DNA of 64,000 nucleotides from Cedecea colo (GCF_011808225.1 NZ_SOYS01000009.1:62001-126000), one strand, 5' to 3'; shown: positions 9,904 to 19,087, numbered from the stretch's first letter. Translations and numbers: made by a program. The notes: generated from the letters alone by a model not told the origin.

Positions 9904-10685
9904 GAGGTAAGCGACGCCAGGTAACGCCCCGGCGTCGTTCCCAGTGATTTCCTGAACATAGTAATAAAAGCATTGGTGGACTCGTATCCCAGCGCGTCCG
10001 CCACCTTCTGTACCGTCTCACCATCGATTAATAATTGCAGAGCGATAATCAACTGCAACTGCTGCCGCCAGCGGCGGAAATTCAACCCCGTTTCCTTAAC
10101 CACCAGCCGGGCCAGATTTCGCTCGCTCATTGCCAGCATTTGGGCCCATTGCGCCAGCGTTCGCCGGGCCTGCGGAGCCTGCACCAGCTGTTCGGCCATC
10201 TGACGGATTTTGGGATGGCGGGACATTGGCAAACGCAGCTGCTCAACCGGCTGGTGCGGCAACTCATCGAACAAAACCTGAACCAGGCGTTTTCGCGCAG
10301 GCGTGTCATCTTCGTCATCGGGACACCGGGTCAGATGCAGAATCAACTCCCGCACCAGCGGGGAAATTTTTAACGTGCAGCACTGGTCCGGCATCGCCAC
10401 GACGCCGAGCTCGATAAATAAAAAACAGATCCGTGCGTTGGCCGTGGCGCGGTTGCTGTGCAACATTGAGCCGGGGATCCATACCGCGTATTGCGTCGGC
10501 ACCATCCACATCGCCTGCTCCACCTCGCAGGTTATCCCGCCGTGTAAAGCAACGATAAGCTGGCCCTTGCGGTGCTGATGAAAAGGTATTTCCCTGACGC
10601 TTTCAGCCACGCGTATGCGGAAAGCCTGGGCAGGCTGCTGGCTGCTGTCCGGGTCGAATCCTTCTAAGGCTAAACCACGCTCCAT
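9900..10685 (-). CDS. nimR: AraC-family regulator NimR (YeaM)
   Basis: 261 aa: N-terminal cupin-like sensor (HQHRKGQLIVALHGG) and C-terminal double HTH of the AraC type (LAQWAQMLAMSERNLARL and VADALGYESTNAFITMFRKS). E. coli NimR represses the adjacent divergent nimT gene encoding a 2-nitroimidazole exporter. The same divergent arrangement is seen here with 98 bp between the starts. It overlaps the end of the chemoreceptor gene by 4 bases, convergently. The ATG at 10685 lacks a strong ribosome site. Confidence 0.88.
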   Translation of the reverse strand: MERGLALEGFDPDSSQQPAQAFRIRVAESVREIPFHQHRKGQLIVALHGGITCEVEQAMWMVPTQYAVWIPGSMLHSNRATANARICFLFIELGVVAMPDQCCTLKISPLVRELILHLTRCPDDEDDTPARKRLVQVLFDELPHQPVEQLRLPMSRHPKIRQMAEQLVQAPQARRTLAQWAQMLAMSERNLARLVVKETGLNFRRWRQQLQLIIALQLLIDGETVQKVADALGYESTNAFITMFRKSLGTTPGRYLASLTS

Positions 10686-10783
10686 TATTCTGTCCGAATT
10701 TAGGGATAATCTGTCATTTTACGTTGATTTGTTCAGCGACAGAAGCGTGTATCTTTAGGCCTCGATTTTAATGGACATGAAAA

Positions 10784-11986
10784 ATGACGACTTCCTCTTC
10801 AGCGAGCATAAAAAAACGTGGCCTGTTACTGCTCGGTATTCTGTCGATTGCCACAACGCTACGCGTCACCTTTACCGGCGCGGCCCCGTTACTGGATATG
10901 GTGCACGACGCCTTCGGCCTGACCACGGCACAGACCGGCGTGCTGACTACGCTCCCTCTGCTGGCCTTTGCGGTTGTTTCACCTATGGCGGCGGGTATCG
11001 CCCGGCGCTTCGGCATCGAGCGCAGTTTATTTGGCGCAACGATCGTTATCTGCGCGGGTATCGCCCTTCGCTCTGCCGGCAGCACAGCGGCGTTGTACAT
11101 CGGCACCGCAATTATTGGTTGCGGAATTGCCATGGGTAACGTGCTGCTGCCGAGCCTGGTTAAACGCGACTTCCCGGACCAGGTTGCGCGCCTTACCGGT
11201 GCATATTCGCTAACGATGGGCGTTGCGGCGGCTATTGGTTCCATTATGGTAGTGCCCATCGCGCTGCACGGCTACGGCTGGCAGGGTGCGCTGATGGCGC
11301 TGATTGCCTTCCCTGTTGTCGCGCTGCTGCTGTGGCTGCCTCAGTTAGCGAACCATACGCCTGCCAGGCTGAGCAGCAATAGCGCCCTGCACAACCGCGG
11401 GATCTGGTCTTCGCCGCTCGCCTGGCAGGTTACGATGTATCTCGGTATTAACTCGTTGATTTACTATGTGGTCATCGGCTGGCTACCTTCAATCCTGATT
11501 AGCCACGGATACAGCGAAGCACAGGCAGGTTCCCTGCACGGCCTGTTACAACTGGCAACCGCCGTTCCCGGCCTGGTTATCGGCCTGCTGCTAAGCCGCC
11601 TGAAAGATCAGCGTGGCATCGCCGTGTTAATGGCGATGTTGTGGGGCCTGAGCGCCATCGGCCTGTGGCTGCTGCCTGAATTTGCCAGCGTCTGGGTTTG
11701 TGTCGGTGGATTTGGTTCAGGTGCGGCGATGATTCTGGGCCTGTCTTTTATCGGCCTGCGTACCGGTTCTGCGCATCAGGCGGCGGCGCTTTCCGGTATG
11801 GCGCAGTGCGTGGGTTATTTACTGGCGGCGTTCGGCCCGCCGGTAATGGGGAAAATCCACGACGTTTCAGGCGGCTGGGGCTTGCCTCTGCTGGGATGCA
11901 CGTTACTCTCTATAGCCATGGCGGCATTCGGTGCCTGGGCTGGCCGCAACGCTGAAATCGGCTCCGCGGCTAACGCCAGGACCTGA
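10784..11986 (+). CDS. nimT: MFS transporter NimT (YeaN), CynX/NimT family
   Basis: 400-aa inner-membrane protein with about 12 hydrophobic segments, of the cyanate/nitroimidazole branch of the major facilitator superfamily (E. coli 393 aa). Starts MTTSSSASIKKRG with TM1 at about 13-30; DLVxR-like loop variants (GIARRFGIER) occur between TM2 and TM3. Exports 2-nitroimidazole in E. coli under NimR control. Followed by a methyltransferase gene 35 bp downstream, which may be co-transcribed. Confidence 0.88.
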   Translation: MTTSSSASIKKRGLLLLGILSIATTLRVTFTGAAPLLDMVHDAFGLTTAQTGVLTTLPLLAFAVVSPMAAGIARRFGIERSLFGATIVICAGIALRSAGSTAALYIGTAIIGCGIAMGNVLLPSLVKRDFPDQVARLTGAYSLTMGVAAAIGSIMVVPIALHGYGWQGALMALIAFPVVALLLWLPQLANHTPARLSSNSALHNRGIWSSPLAWQVTMYLGINSLIYYVVIGWLPSILISHGYSEAQAGSLHGLLQLATAVPGLVIGLLLSRLKDQRGIAVLMAMLWGLSAIGLWLLPEFASVWVCVGGFGSGAAMILGLSFIGLRTGSAHQAAALSGMAQCVGYLLAAFGPPVMGKIHDVSGGWGLPLLGCTLLSIAMAAFGAWAGRNAEIGSAANART

Positions 11987-12021
11987 TGCCCTGAGCGAAA
12001 CCATCATTCCGGAGAGCGACA

Positions 12022-12771
12022 ATGCAAAAAGAAGCTAAGCCATCAGCACCGCAGAACATTTTTGACGACCCGGTTTTTTTTGAGAACTATCGGCAGCTAC
12101 GCGAGAACGATTCTGGCCTGAATGGCTTACTGGAGCTGCCTGCGCTCTATTCCCTGCTTCCCGAACTCGGCGGACGGTCGGTTCTGGATCTCGGCTGCGG
12201 CTTCGGGGATTTTGCCCGCTACGCCCGTAAACACGGGGCCGCCAGCGTTCTTGGCGTGGATGTTTCGCAGAAAATGCTGGCCCAGGCCATGGCCTGTACC
12301 AATGACGAAAGTATTGTCTATCTGCATCTTGCCATCGAGCAGTTACAGGTGCAGGAGCAACGTTTTGATGTGGCCGTCTCTTCGCTGGCGCTGCATTACA
12401 TCGAAGATTTCAGCGCGCTGTGCGGGAAAGTTTTTGCGTCGTTAAAACCCGGCGGCCAGTTTATATTTTCCGTTGAGCATCCGATGTGCACGGCCTTGCA
12501 GGTGGGTTGGGTACCGTATGAAAATGGCGACGTCTGGCCTGTGGATCGCTATCAGGAACAAACGCTGCGGCACACCACCTGGTTTGTAGACGACGTGCAA
12601 AAATATCACCGCACGGTAGAAAATTACGTGAATACGCTGCTGGACAACGGCTTTGCGCTCACCCGCCTGCTTGAACCAAAACCGCGAGACGAAGCCGTCG
12701 CGCTGCGGCCGGATCTTGCCACCCAGTGCCGCCGTCCGCCTTTCCTGCTGCTGCGAGCGGCTAAAATCTAA
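12022..12771 (+). CDS. Class I SAM-dependent methyltransferase
   Basis: 249-aa soluble Rossmann-fold methyltransferase. Motif I is VLDLGCGFGDFARYA (about 53-67), with the post-motif acidic residue in GVDVSQKMLAQA. A Methyltransf_11-like motif DVAVSSLALHYIEDF follows and FSVEHPMCTAL later. Substrate unknown; the family acts on small molecules. GGAGAGCGAC supports the start. It is 35 bp behind nimT, but nothing else ties it to nitroimidazole efflux. Confidence 0.82.
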   Translation: MQKEAKPSAPQNIFDDPVFFENYRQLRENDSGLNGLLELPALYSLLPELGGRSVLDLGCGFGDFARYARKHGAASVLGVDVSQKMLAQAMACTNDESIVYLHLAIEQLQVQEQRFDVAVSSLALHYIEDFSALCGKVFASLKPGGQFIFSVEHPMCTALQVGWVPYENGDVWPVDRYQEQTLRHTTWFVDDVQKYHRTVENYVNTLLDNGFALTRLLEPKPRDEAVALRPDLATQCRRPPFLLLRAAKI

Positions 12772-12774
12772 CGT

Positions 12775-12808
12775 ACCGGCGGGTGGTGAAACGCTTACCC
12801 GCCCGCGC
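12775..12808. repeat. REP-like palindrome
   Basis: CGGCGGGTGGTGAAACGCTT followed by ACCCGCC forms an imperfect GC-rich hairpin with the REP-type core G(C)GGGTGG...CGCTTACCCGCCC. It matches the copy behind purB at 37598-37631 and sits between two convergent genes, where it may also terminate transcription. Confidence 0.65.
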
Positions 12809-12821
12809 AAAATCCGGTTTA

Positions 12822-13526
12822 TCATTGTGCCGCGCGTAGCAAAGCCTCCACCAAAGGAGCCGGCCGGTCTTTAAAAGCGTTGCGTTCGTGCTGGAACAGC
12901 GTCCCCACGAAGAAAGGATGATCGCTCAGCTCCACGGCACGGATTTCGCCCTGCTTATCCCATCCGGTGGCTTGCAGAGAGTATGGCTCAAGCGCTGCGG
13001 TAAAGAGTTCTGCGATGCCGTAATTGCAGCGGTAGTCTTCTTCTATTTTTGTCGTGCCATAAGCGCGGGCAATTTTTGAACCTTCCGCAAGCTTAATGGC
13101 GTCAGATTTTTCCACCAGCGAGCAGGTTAATGGCGCAATAACCAGCCGCCCGTCGCTGTCCGTTTCTGCATGTGCCGCGTCATCCCAGCCCATAACATTG
13201 CGGGCATACTCAACGATTGCATACTGAAATCCACCGCAGGTGCCAAGGAAGGGAATGCCGTTTTCACGCGCATAGCGTATCGCCAGCAACGCGCCGTCGT
13301 CATTTTGGTATGGGCTTGCGGGAACGCACCAGATTGCGTCATAACCGACTAAATCTTCCGGACTGACAACCTCCGGAGTTGGCAGCCAGTCATAGTCTGC
13401 GGTTACGCCGACGACCGCTGCCGCATTGTCTAATGCCTGTGGAATAGCCTGATGCGCAATGACCGCCGGATTAAAATCACCAACTAATGCAATACGAAGC
13501 GTGGATTTGAGGATGGAGGCTGGCAT
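12822..13526 (-). CDS. CTP-synthase-like class I glutamine amidotransferase domain protein
   Basis: 234 aa, a stand-alone class I glutaminase fold related to the C-terminal domain of CTP synthase. The nucleophile elbow is FLGTCGGFQYAI (Cys about 97) and the His-x-Glu pair appears near the C-terminus as FQHERNAF. No synthetase domain is present, so its partner or substrate is unknown; such proteins are annotated as CTP synthase C-terminal-related. AAGGAT precedes the ATG at 13526. Convergent with the methyltransferase across the REP-like hairpin. Confidence 0.8.
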   Translation of the reverse strand: MPASILKSTLRIALVGDFNPAVIAHQAIPQALDNAAAVVGVTADYDWLPTPEVVSPEDLVGYDAIWCVPASPYQNDDGALLAIRYARENGIPFLGTCGGFQYAIVEYARNVMGWDDAAHAETDSDGRLVIAPLTCSLVEKSDAIKLAEGSKIARAYGTTKIEEDYRCNYGIAELFTAALEPYSLQATGWDKQGEIRAVELSDHPFFVGTLFQHERNAFKDRPAPLVEALLRAAQ

Positions 13527-13720
13527 TTATTTGATTATCCTTATGTTTGCAAGCAGGGGACAACATAAGGAATCATAGAATAGTCACTTTGGGTTTATCT
13601 GACAACGCCGAAAATTGGCAGGGTGGAAATCGACAACCGTCCTGTGCAAATATTGCATTTCAGACCGGGCGCCGGGTCAGGCGCTAATAAGCCGAACAGA
13701 AGAGTTCGAAAGGAGGCACA

Positions 13721-14071
13721 ATGATTCGCTGCAAACGCGTATACGACGAAGCCGCTCAGGACGATGGCTATCGGGTACTGGTTGACCGCCTGTGGCCACG
13801 CGGCATGAAAAAGGCCGATCTGCACTGCGATGAGTGGGCCAGAATGCTGGCACCCTCAACGGAACTGCGCAAAGCCTTCCACAGCGAAACCATAGATTTC
13901 ATCGGATTTAGCAAATGCTACCGGGAAGAACTTAAGCAGGCAGGTGATGCGGCGCAAACGCTGGCAAAACGCGCGCGGAAAGAAACGATCACCTTGCTTT
14001 ATGGCGCAAAAAATACCGAACAAAACCACGCTTTGGTGCTGGCTGATTTTTTACGCCATCTGGAAGGCTAA
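13721..14071 (+). CDS. yeaO: DUF488 protein YeaO
   Basis: 116 aa (E. coli 115), the short DUF488 family. Hallmarks are DGYRVLVDRLWPRGMKK near the N-terminus and TLLYGAKNTEQNHALVL near the C-terminus. Function is not established. AAAGGAGGCAC gives an ideal ribosome site. Its place after nimR/nimT agrees with the E. coli yea order, with two genes inserted. Confidence 0.9.
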   Translation: MIRCKRVYDEAAQDDGYRVLVDRLWPRGMKKADLHCDEWARMLAPSTELRKAFHSETIDFIGFSKCYREELKQAGDAAQTLAKRARKETITLLYGAKNTEQNHALVLADFLRHLEG

Positions 14072-14373
14072 AGAACGGCCTGCTTTTCATCCATCTGCGA
14101 GACAGACGGCTTGTCGAGCGGCATAAGGTGCTCGGCGCGGACAAAGGCATAGCCAACTCTTCCGTCAAACGCCACTACGTCGCCGGTGACTAGCCAAAGG
14201 GGATAATTCGCTTCCAGCGGCAACTGCGTAATAACGCCGGTTACCGGATTCACGAAACGCTCGCCCGGCAAACATAGGCCAAATAATTCAACCGTTTTAC
14301 CGATATTGATCCGGCCTCTGTCAGTTCGGGAGCCGATAATCATCGCCAGAGTACCCGGCTTTAACTGAAACAT
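14068..14373 (-). CDS. Hypothetical protein, 101 aa, small beta-rich domain
   Basis: Not recognised with certainty. It starts MFQLKPGTLAMIIGSRTD and continues in alternating strand-like segments (KTVELFGLCLPGE, PLWLVTGDVVAFDG), suggestive of a small beta-barrel. No Cys pair, signal peptide or membrane segment. GACAAGAGAAG precedes the ATG. It overlaps the yeaO stop by 4 bases, convergently, and codon usage resembles its neighbours. Confidence 0.6.
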   Translation of the reverse strand: MFQLKPGTLAMIIGSRTDRGRINIGKTVELFGLCLPGERFVNPVTGVITQLPLEANYPLWLVTGDVVAFDGRVGYAFVRAEHLMPLDKPSVSQMDEKQAVL

Positions 14374-14457
14374 ATTACTTCTCTTGTCCTGTTCACTTAC
14401 GCGAAAGATCAGAACATTCTTAGCTGCAGTTGTAAACAGTAGCGGTGATAAAAGTAC

Positions 14458-14478
14458 AAAACCCGCCGCAGCGGGTTT
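14458..14478 (-). terminator. Terminator of the Pmp3-type gene
   Basis: AAAACCCGC and GCGGGTTT form the stem; on the minus strand it is followed by TGTACTTTT, 22 bases after the stop of the 52-aa gene at 14500-14658. Confidence 0.75.
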
Positions 14479-14499
14479 CAGAATGGTGACGAGATTGCG

Positions 14500-14658
14500 T
14501 TAATCTCTGGTTTGCACCCAAAAAGCATGGATCAGGCCTGGAATGTAGCCCAGCAGCGTCAGGATGATATTCAGGATAAACGCCCAACCAAACCCTTTGC
14601 CGATAAGTACGCCAAGAGGTGGGAGCAAAATAGTGATAACTACGCGCCAAAAACCCAT
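14500..14658 (-). CDS. YqaE/Pmp3-family proteolipid membrane peptide
   Basis: 52 aa. The translation starts MGFWRVVITILLPPLGVLIG and ends GYIPGLIHAFWVQTRD. This is the two-helix UPF0057/Pmp3 signature: hydrophobic helix, PPLGV turn, a second helix containing NIILTLLGYIPG, and an aromatic end. Family members are stress-induced inner-membrane proteolipids affecting membrane potential. AACAGGAGAG precedes the ATG at good spacing and a terminator follows, so the gene is complete despite its size. E. coli YqaE has the same length range. Confidence 0.88.
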   Translation of the reverse strand: MGFWRVVITILLPPLGVLIGKGFGWAFILNIILTLLGYIPGLIHAFWVQTRD

Positions 14659-14777
14659 AAACTCTCCTGTTTAAAAAATCCAACTGATTGTAATAAAAAC
14701 GAATTTTCTCTTTAAGCCTGGCATGGAAATCGTATTTTTGCAAAAAACCTCGCCGGGTTACCAGGGCGCAGAAACGC

Positions 14778-14801
14778 AAAAACCCGCCGAAGCGGGTTTT
14801 T
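14778..14801. terminator. Bidirectional terminator behind the cold-shock gene
   Basis: AAAAACCCGC-CGAA-GCGGGTTTTT with T-runs in both directions, 30 bases after the csp stop on the minus strand. Confidence 0.85.
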
Positions 14802-14831
14802 TAGTTCGCTGAAAACAGCGAGCGTTAAGGC

Positions 14832-15044
14832 TTACAGAGCAACTACGTTAGCTGCTGCCGGGCCTTTAGCGCCGTTCTCGATAGAGAACTCAACTTTCTG
14901 ACCTTCGTCCAGCGTTTTGAAATCGTTGCTCTGGATTGCAGAGAAGTGTACGAATACATCTTTGCTGCCGTTGTCAGGAGTGATGAAGCCGAAGCCTTTT
15001 TCAGCGTTGAACCATTTTACTAAACCAGTCATTTTATTAGACAT
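14832..15044 (-). CDS. Cold-shock protein, CspA/CspG/CspI type
   Basis: 70-aa single cold-shock domain, an RNA/ssDNA chaperone that melts mRNA structure. RNP1 is KGFGFITP and RNP2 is VFVHFSAIQ. The start [20 protein letters not shown] and the segment SNDFKTL are closest to E. coli CspI/CspG rather than CspC/E. A nine-residue upstream extension is in frame but unlikely. A cold-box leader upstream (15045-15204) marks it as a cold-inducible member. Exact paralogue not assigned. Confidence 0.93.
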   Translation of the reverse strand: MSNKMTGLVKWFNAEKGFGFITPDNGSKDVFVHFSAIQSNDFKTLDEGQKVEFSIENGAKGPAAANVVAL

Positions 15045-15239
15045 AGATACTTCCTCAATATATTTGGCCACATAACGTGGCGAACGTGGTCTGTATTGCA
15101 GAACGTTTCTTATTCAGGCACTTAGGAGGAGACTCACGAAGAAGGGTATCTATTGTGAACTGCTTTACTAAAACTGCTTTCATAAGGTCTGTGTTTCAAA
15201 CCGATGGCGCATTTACGCATGCCCGTTCCATCTAAGCAA
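15045..15239 (-). promoter_or_regulatory. cspA-type promoter and long cold-box 5' leader
   Basis: On the minus strand, CGGTTTGAAACACAGACC (near 15186-15203) followed by a short spacer and GAAAGCAG corresponds to the E. coli cspA cold box (CGGTTTGACGTACAGACC...AAAGCAG). Just upstream are TTGCTT (15234-15239) and TAAATG (15210-15215) with 18-bp spacing, a plausible -35/-10 pair. The transcript would carry a leader of about 155-160 nt, as in cspA, whose temperature-dependent folding controls translation. Confidence 0.8.
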
Positions 15240-15286
15240 GAATTATTTTCATTATCGATAAAGCTATGTCTTTGTAGCCGCTTCGT

Positions 15287-15473
15287 TTATTCCCCCGGAG
15301 GCCTTGTCCCGGTAAGGCCGGGCATCGCTTCTTTCATCAGCTCAATAAATTTTCGCAGACGAGCCGGATAATCGCTGGCGTAAGGATAAAGCAGGTAAAT
15401 TGGCAGCGGCGCGGCCTGCCAGTCTGGCAACCCATGCTGTAATGCGCCCTCTTCCAGATGCGATTTAAATACT
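15287..15473 (-). pseudogene. C-terminal remnant of a LysR-type regulator
   Basis: The frame encodes about 60 residues ending LRKFIELMKEAMPGL, preceded by PLPIYLLYPYASDYPAR. This is the end of a LysR effector domain. A stop codon lies just upstream and no HTH is found within the next 300 bases, so the gene has lost its 5' part. The interval 15474-15677 shows no gene I can support. Confidence 0.7.
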
Positions 15474-15677
15474 CATGAAAAAGTCATTGCGGCACCGGGA
15501 AGCGCAGCCCTGGACAACGTTGGCTGGCCGGGCCAGGCCGCGCTGACTACGCTTGCCGCAACGGGCGGCTGGTCATGCGCTTATCGACCCGTTCTGATAT
15601 ATAATGCTGCTTCGGGAACGGCCGGTTCCCGCTTCTTTTTATACGATAGTTCTTGCCCTTGCGCCGGAGATTTATTA

Positions 15678-15693
15678 CTGTATATAAATACAG
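15678..15693 (+). promoter_or_regulatory. LexA (SOS) box
   Basis: CTGTATATAAATACAG fits the LexA consensus CTGT-N8-ACAG with the preferred alternating AT core. It lies 19 bases before the start of the DinI-like gene, where LexA would block transcription until DNA damage. Confidence 0.9.
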
Positions 15694-15712
15694 CTTTATG
15701 GAAGATTTATGA

Positions 15713-15955
15713 ATGTACGTTGAACTGGTTTACGACAAACGAAACGTGGCGGGTCTGCCGGGTGCAAATGAGAAGATCCTTGCTGAACTTACTCGCCGAA
15801 TGCAGTCGCTTTTTCCCGATGCCGAGGTAAGAGTGAAGCCAATGCAGGCCAACGCCGTCAACAGCGACTGCACCAAGAGCGAAAAGGAAAGGATCAATCG
15901 TCTGATTGAAGAGATGTTTGACGAAGCCGACTTCTGGCTGGTTACCGAGGAATAG
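15713..15955 (+). CDS. msgA: DinI-family protein (MsgA-like)
   Basis: 80 aa, the DinI family length. N-terminus MYVELVYDKRN, middle ELTRRMQSLFPDAEVRVKPM, end EMFDEADFWLV match the Salmonella MsgA branch of DinI proteins. DinI binds RecA filaments through its acidic C-terminal helix and tunes the SOS response. A strong LexA box precedes it. GGAAGA supports the ATG. A 24-codon membrane-peptide frame follows after 2 bases and is probably translated from the same mRNA. Confidence 0.9.
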   Translation: MYVELVYDKRNVAGLPGANEKILAELTRRMQSLFPDAEVRVKPMQANAVNSDCTKSEKERINRLIEEMFDEADFWLVTEE

Positions 15956-15957
15956 CA

Positions 15958-16032
15958 ATGAGAAAGACAACAATAGTCCTGATTGTGGTCGCAATCGTGG
16001 TCTGGTTAGCAAGTCAACAAGGCTGGATTTGA
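15958..16032 (+). CDS. Putative 24-aa single-span membrane peptide in the SOS unit
   Basis: The frame starts two bases after the DinI-like stop and reads MRKTTIVLIVVAIVV then WLASQQGWI. It has a positively charged N-terminus, one hydrophobic helix of about 16 residues and a short polar tail with Trp, typical of bacterial one-span micropeptides. The upstream GAGGAATAGCA gives a ribosome site overlapping the previous stop, so translational coupling is plausible. SOS-induced hydrophobic peptides are known (TisB, DinQ), but I do not recognise this sequence. Too short to be certain without conservation data. Confidence 0.55.
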   Translation: MRKTTIVLIVVAIVVWLASQQGWI

Positions 16033-16306
16033 TCGGAAGAGATGGTTCAAGAACACCTTTCAGGTATTGAGCCATCGTTTACTGCTCTTTTTCGACTTTT
16101 GCTAGCCTGATAATTAACATTCCCTCTCTAAGCGTGATCGGACGCGCGTAGGTAAAAAGCTCGGGATATTGATGACCGATCCTATTTTAAAGGGCTTTCT
16201 ATATATTCGATCAAAAAAATACTTTTTCTGTTAAACAATAAATCTTCCTGCCGGGGGAGAAATTATTTATCATACGAAAAATTATAATCATAAACGGACT
16301 TCAAAT

Positions 16307-16849
16307 ATGATTAATCGTGACTTCGATCATCTGGCGACTTTACTTCATATGTTTTTCACCCGCGATGACATCAGGCAAAAGCTGAACATCATCGATCAAA
16401 ACAATATTTCCGGATGGGAGATCTGGATGCAGATTGAGTTTGCTAATCTGCTGGTTTCAACCGGGCATGAGTGGTGGCGTGAGCAGGCGCTGGAATGCGA
16501 TCAACGTCAAAAACCAACACGCAGCACGCTACGCACAGATTTCTTGCTACGTAAAAAAGGCTGGACGTTGGATTCTTATATCGCCCTGGAGGTAAAGCAA
16601 AATAACGATCCTACGACGTGCATCAGAAATATGATTCTTGATCTTGAAAAAACAGCAAAAATAAAACGCTCGGAAATTGAACTACGGAGTTTCTGGACTC
16701 TCGGTGTAACCCGTATAATAGAACCCGAAAGACTTAACCTGTTAATCGACAGGTATCTCCACAATAAGTATTACCAAACCAAAGCCCGAGATAAGCATGT
16801 GCTTTTAGTACCAATTGAACAAACGCCTTTTTGCTATATTGTGATTTGA
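16307..16849 (+). CDS. Hypothetical protein with possible PD-(D/E)xK nuclease-like core
   Basis: 180 aa, no signal peptide or membrane helix, and not recognised. Residues about 76-99 read RTDFLLRKKGW...YIALEVKQ: an Asp, a beta-hairpin-sized gap and E-V-K, the spacing of a PD-(D/E)xK nuclease core. An upstream Glu in WMQIEFANLL could complete it. This is pattern matching only. The AT-richness (about 60 percent by eye) is higher than in neighbours, and it stands beside a lone tRNA, which suggests acquisition. Its ribosome site is weak. Confidence 0.6.
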   Translation: MINRDFDHLATLLHMFFTRDDIRQKLNIIDQNNISGWEIWMQIEFANLLVSTGHEWWREQALECDQRQKPTRSTLRTDFLLRKKGWTLDSYIALEVKQNNDPTTCIRNMILDLEKTAKIKRSEIELRSFWTLGVTRIIEPERLNLLIDRYLHNKYYQTKARDKHVLLVPIEQTPFCYIVI

Positions 16850-16954
16850 AAAATATAAATAATCAGGCAAAAATTTTGTGGTATCAACCTGGTATGGTTT
16901 GTTAGCCATCAGGATTGGATTTCAATAACGGATTGAATTTAAAAACAGGGGAAA

Positions 16955-17030
<76 letters not shown>

Positions 17031-17159
17031 ACTGGCGGGCATATTACACATCCCGCCTGTGCGATGCAATTCCCCCTGATACCGTTCGCTTAAAAATTCA
17101 ACCGATTGATATCCATCACTTCTTATTGGGCATATATTCAACAGCAAGCTTTACGATTC

Positions 17160-17588
17160 TTACATCCGTGGCGTGACTCCCTTCTTCAATAAGATGTTGC
17201 CATATTTTGCCTGCTCGCCGGTTATCACAATGGCAAAAGCTTTCTGCGCCCGCTCATAAAACGCGTAGCGCTCGATTCTTTCAATGGCCGGGCCATCTTC
17301 TTCTTTAAAAAGCGCCCTGCGATAGCGCTGTTCCACGGCCGGATCCAGCTCGTCGTCCGCAGCCGTAGCCATCATAATCAATGGCGCCGCGTAGCTGTCC
17401 AGCTCGAACAGGGGAATAACGGCCGCCAGCAAATCGCTGACCAACAGCCCGTCGGCCCGAATCACCTGCGGCCCGAGGCTGTGCCCCGGGAAATGCGCAT
17501 CGGCAAAAATGATTTCATCGCCGTGGCCCATTTCCGCCAGCGTTTTCAGGAGTTGCGGAGAAATCAGGGGAGAAATTGTCTTTAGCAT
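17160..17588 (-). CDS. fucU: L-fucose mutarotase FucU
   Basis: 142 aa (E. coli 140), RbsD/FucU family. Interconverts alpha- and beta-L-fucose to feed the isomerase. Family residues are visible in [19 protein letters not shown] (His pair) and C-terminal [11 protein letters not shown]. Start MLKTISPL at 17588 follows GGAAGGAGAGCG. The start lies inside the 3' end of fucK (74-base overlap), indicating translational coupling in a fucI-fucK-fucU operon. Confidence 0.94.
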   Translation of the reverse strand: MLKTISPLISPQLLKTLAEMGHGDEIIFADAHFPGHSLGPQVIRADGLLVSDLLAAVIPLFELDSYAAPLIMMATAADDELDPAVEQRYRRALFKEEDGPAIERIERYAFYERAQKAFAIVITGEQAKYGNILLKKGVTPRM

Positions 17589-19035
17589 TTCGCTCTCCTT
17601 CCGGCTGCAAAGCGCGATAGGCATCACGCTGCTCGCCCGGATAAAAATATCGGTAGGTATAGTTAATCTGCGCGCGGGCCTGCTCGGGTGAGGCAAATTC
17701 ACCGCAGCCGTACCAGGCAAACATCGCCGCACCCAGTACGGTAGTTTCGGCGTCTTCCAGCACTTTTACCGGCAATCCCAGCACATCCGCTTTCATTTGA
17801 TTCCATAGCGCATTGCGGCTTCCGCCGCCAACCAGCAGAAGTTCCTGCGCCTTAAAGCCGCCGATTGATTCCAGTACGCCAAGGTTCCGCTGTAACGTCC
17901 AGCACAGGCTTTCTAATGCGGAACGGTAAAAATGCCCGCGTGTGGTATTAAGGTTAATGCCCTGCCAGCCCGCCTGTTTGCCGGGCTCCAGCAGATGAGT
18001 ATTCATGCGTAACCCTTCCGAACCCGGCGCCAGCGCAGCGGCTTCCGCCATCATGCTGCGATATACGTCGGGCGGCGTTTCACCGCGCCAGTAAAGCGGG
18101 CGTAGCCACTCCAGTACGCCTGAGGCGAGCCATTGCAGGCCGGGGTTAAACAGCCCACTACGGCTATCCAGCTCGCAGGTCGATCCTTTATAACGCGGCA
18201 GCAGCGAGGTATTCACCGAACCCGAACGCGCCAGCAGAATTTCCCAGGTGCCGGATGAAAGCACCGGCTGCTCAAGGCCCGCTCCCGAGCCAAACAACGC
18301 AAACTGCGTGTCGTGCCCCGTTGATATCACAGGCGTGCCCGGCGCCAGCCCCAGCCTCTCAGCCATCGCTGGCAGCAACGGCCCCACGATTTCGCCCGCC
18401 TCCACCATGCGGGGAAAAAGGGATGCGGATAAACCGACACGCTGGAGAATAGTGTCGCTAAAGCGTTCTGCGCGCACGTCCAGCAACTGGCTGGTGCCCG
18501 CCATCGTCCGATCGGTGGTGAATTCGCCGGTCAGCCGCTGATTGATGAGTGAGGAGATAAACAGCCAGGCGTGGGCCTGCTGAAGCTGCCGGGGCTGATG
18601 CTCCTTTAGCCACAGCAGCTTATAAAGCGTATTGAAGCTGAACTGCCCGATGCCCGAGAGCGACTGGAGCGTTTCGGGCGAAATCAACTCGCCGATTCGC
18701 GCCATTATTTCGGTGGTACGAGGGCATTTCCAGCTAATAACGGGATACAGCAGTCGCCCGTTCTCATCCGTCAGCGCACCGTCCACGCCAAACGTCGTCA
18801 CGGTAACGGCACGGATTATCCATCCTTCCAGCTGCGGCATAATTTGCTGGCAACACAACTGCAAACGACAAAGAATTTCATCGAGCGACCAGGTATGCCA
18901 TGCGGGATTTTCTGGCGCGGGCTGGCTTGCATTCGCCATCGCCGCTTTTGCCACTACCTTTCCTTGCCTGTCTACCGCCATTGCCCGGACGTTGGTCGCA
19001 CCACAATCCAGCACCAGAACCGCTTCTTGCTTCAT
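17515..19035 (-). CDS. fucK: L-fuculokinase FucK
   Basis: 506 aa FGGY-family kinase that phosphorylates L-fuculose to L-fuculose 1-phosphate. The N-terminal phosphate-binding loop is [17 protein letters not shown]; substrate/ATP motifs are [25 protein letters not shown] and [13 protein letters not shown]. The start MKQEAVLV at 19035 is preceded by GGTGG; a longer upstream frame crosses the fucI stop. About 25 residues longer than E. coli FucK because the C-terminus runs on over the fucU start. Confidence 0.94.
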   Translation of the reverse strand: MKQEAVLVLDCGATNVRAMAVDRQGKVVAKAAMANASQPAPENPAWHTWSLDEILCRLQLCCQQIMPQLEGWIIRAVTVTTFGVDGALTDENGRLLYPVISWKCPRTTEIMARIGELISPETLQSLSGIGQFSFNTLYKLLWLKEHQPRQLQQAHAWLFISSLINQRLTGEFTTDRTMAGTSQLLDVRAERFSDTILQRVGLSASLFPRMVEAGEIVGPLLPAMAERLGLAPGTPVISTGHDTQFALFGSGAGLEQPVLSSGTWEILLARSGSVNTSLLPRYKGSTCELDSRSGLFNPGLQWLASGVLEWLRPLYWRGETPPDVYRSMMAEAAALAPGSEGLRMNTHLLEPGKQAGWQGINLNTTRGHFYRSALESLCWTLQRNLGVLESIGGFKAQELLLVGGGSRNALWNQMKADVLGLPVKVLEDAETTVLGAAMFAWYGCGEFASPEQARAQINYTYRYFYPGEQRDAYRALQPEGERNAKDNFSPDFSATPENAGGNGPRR

Positions 19036-19087
19036 AGCGCCACCTGCTTTGTGATTGGGCAGCACCCGCGCGCTGCCCCGGAATCCG

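Noticed and set aside
12775..12808. Interpretation as a simple terminator
   Set aside because: No T-run on either side and near identity with the copy behind purB, so REP-like repeat is the better reading.
14420..14779. 119-codon minus-strand frame
   Set aside because: It overlaps the real 52-aa Pmp3-type gene in another frame and crosses two terminators.
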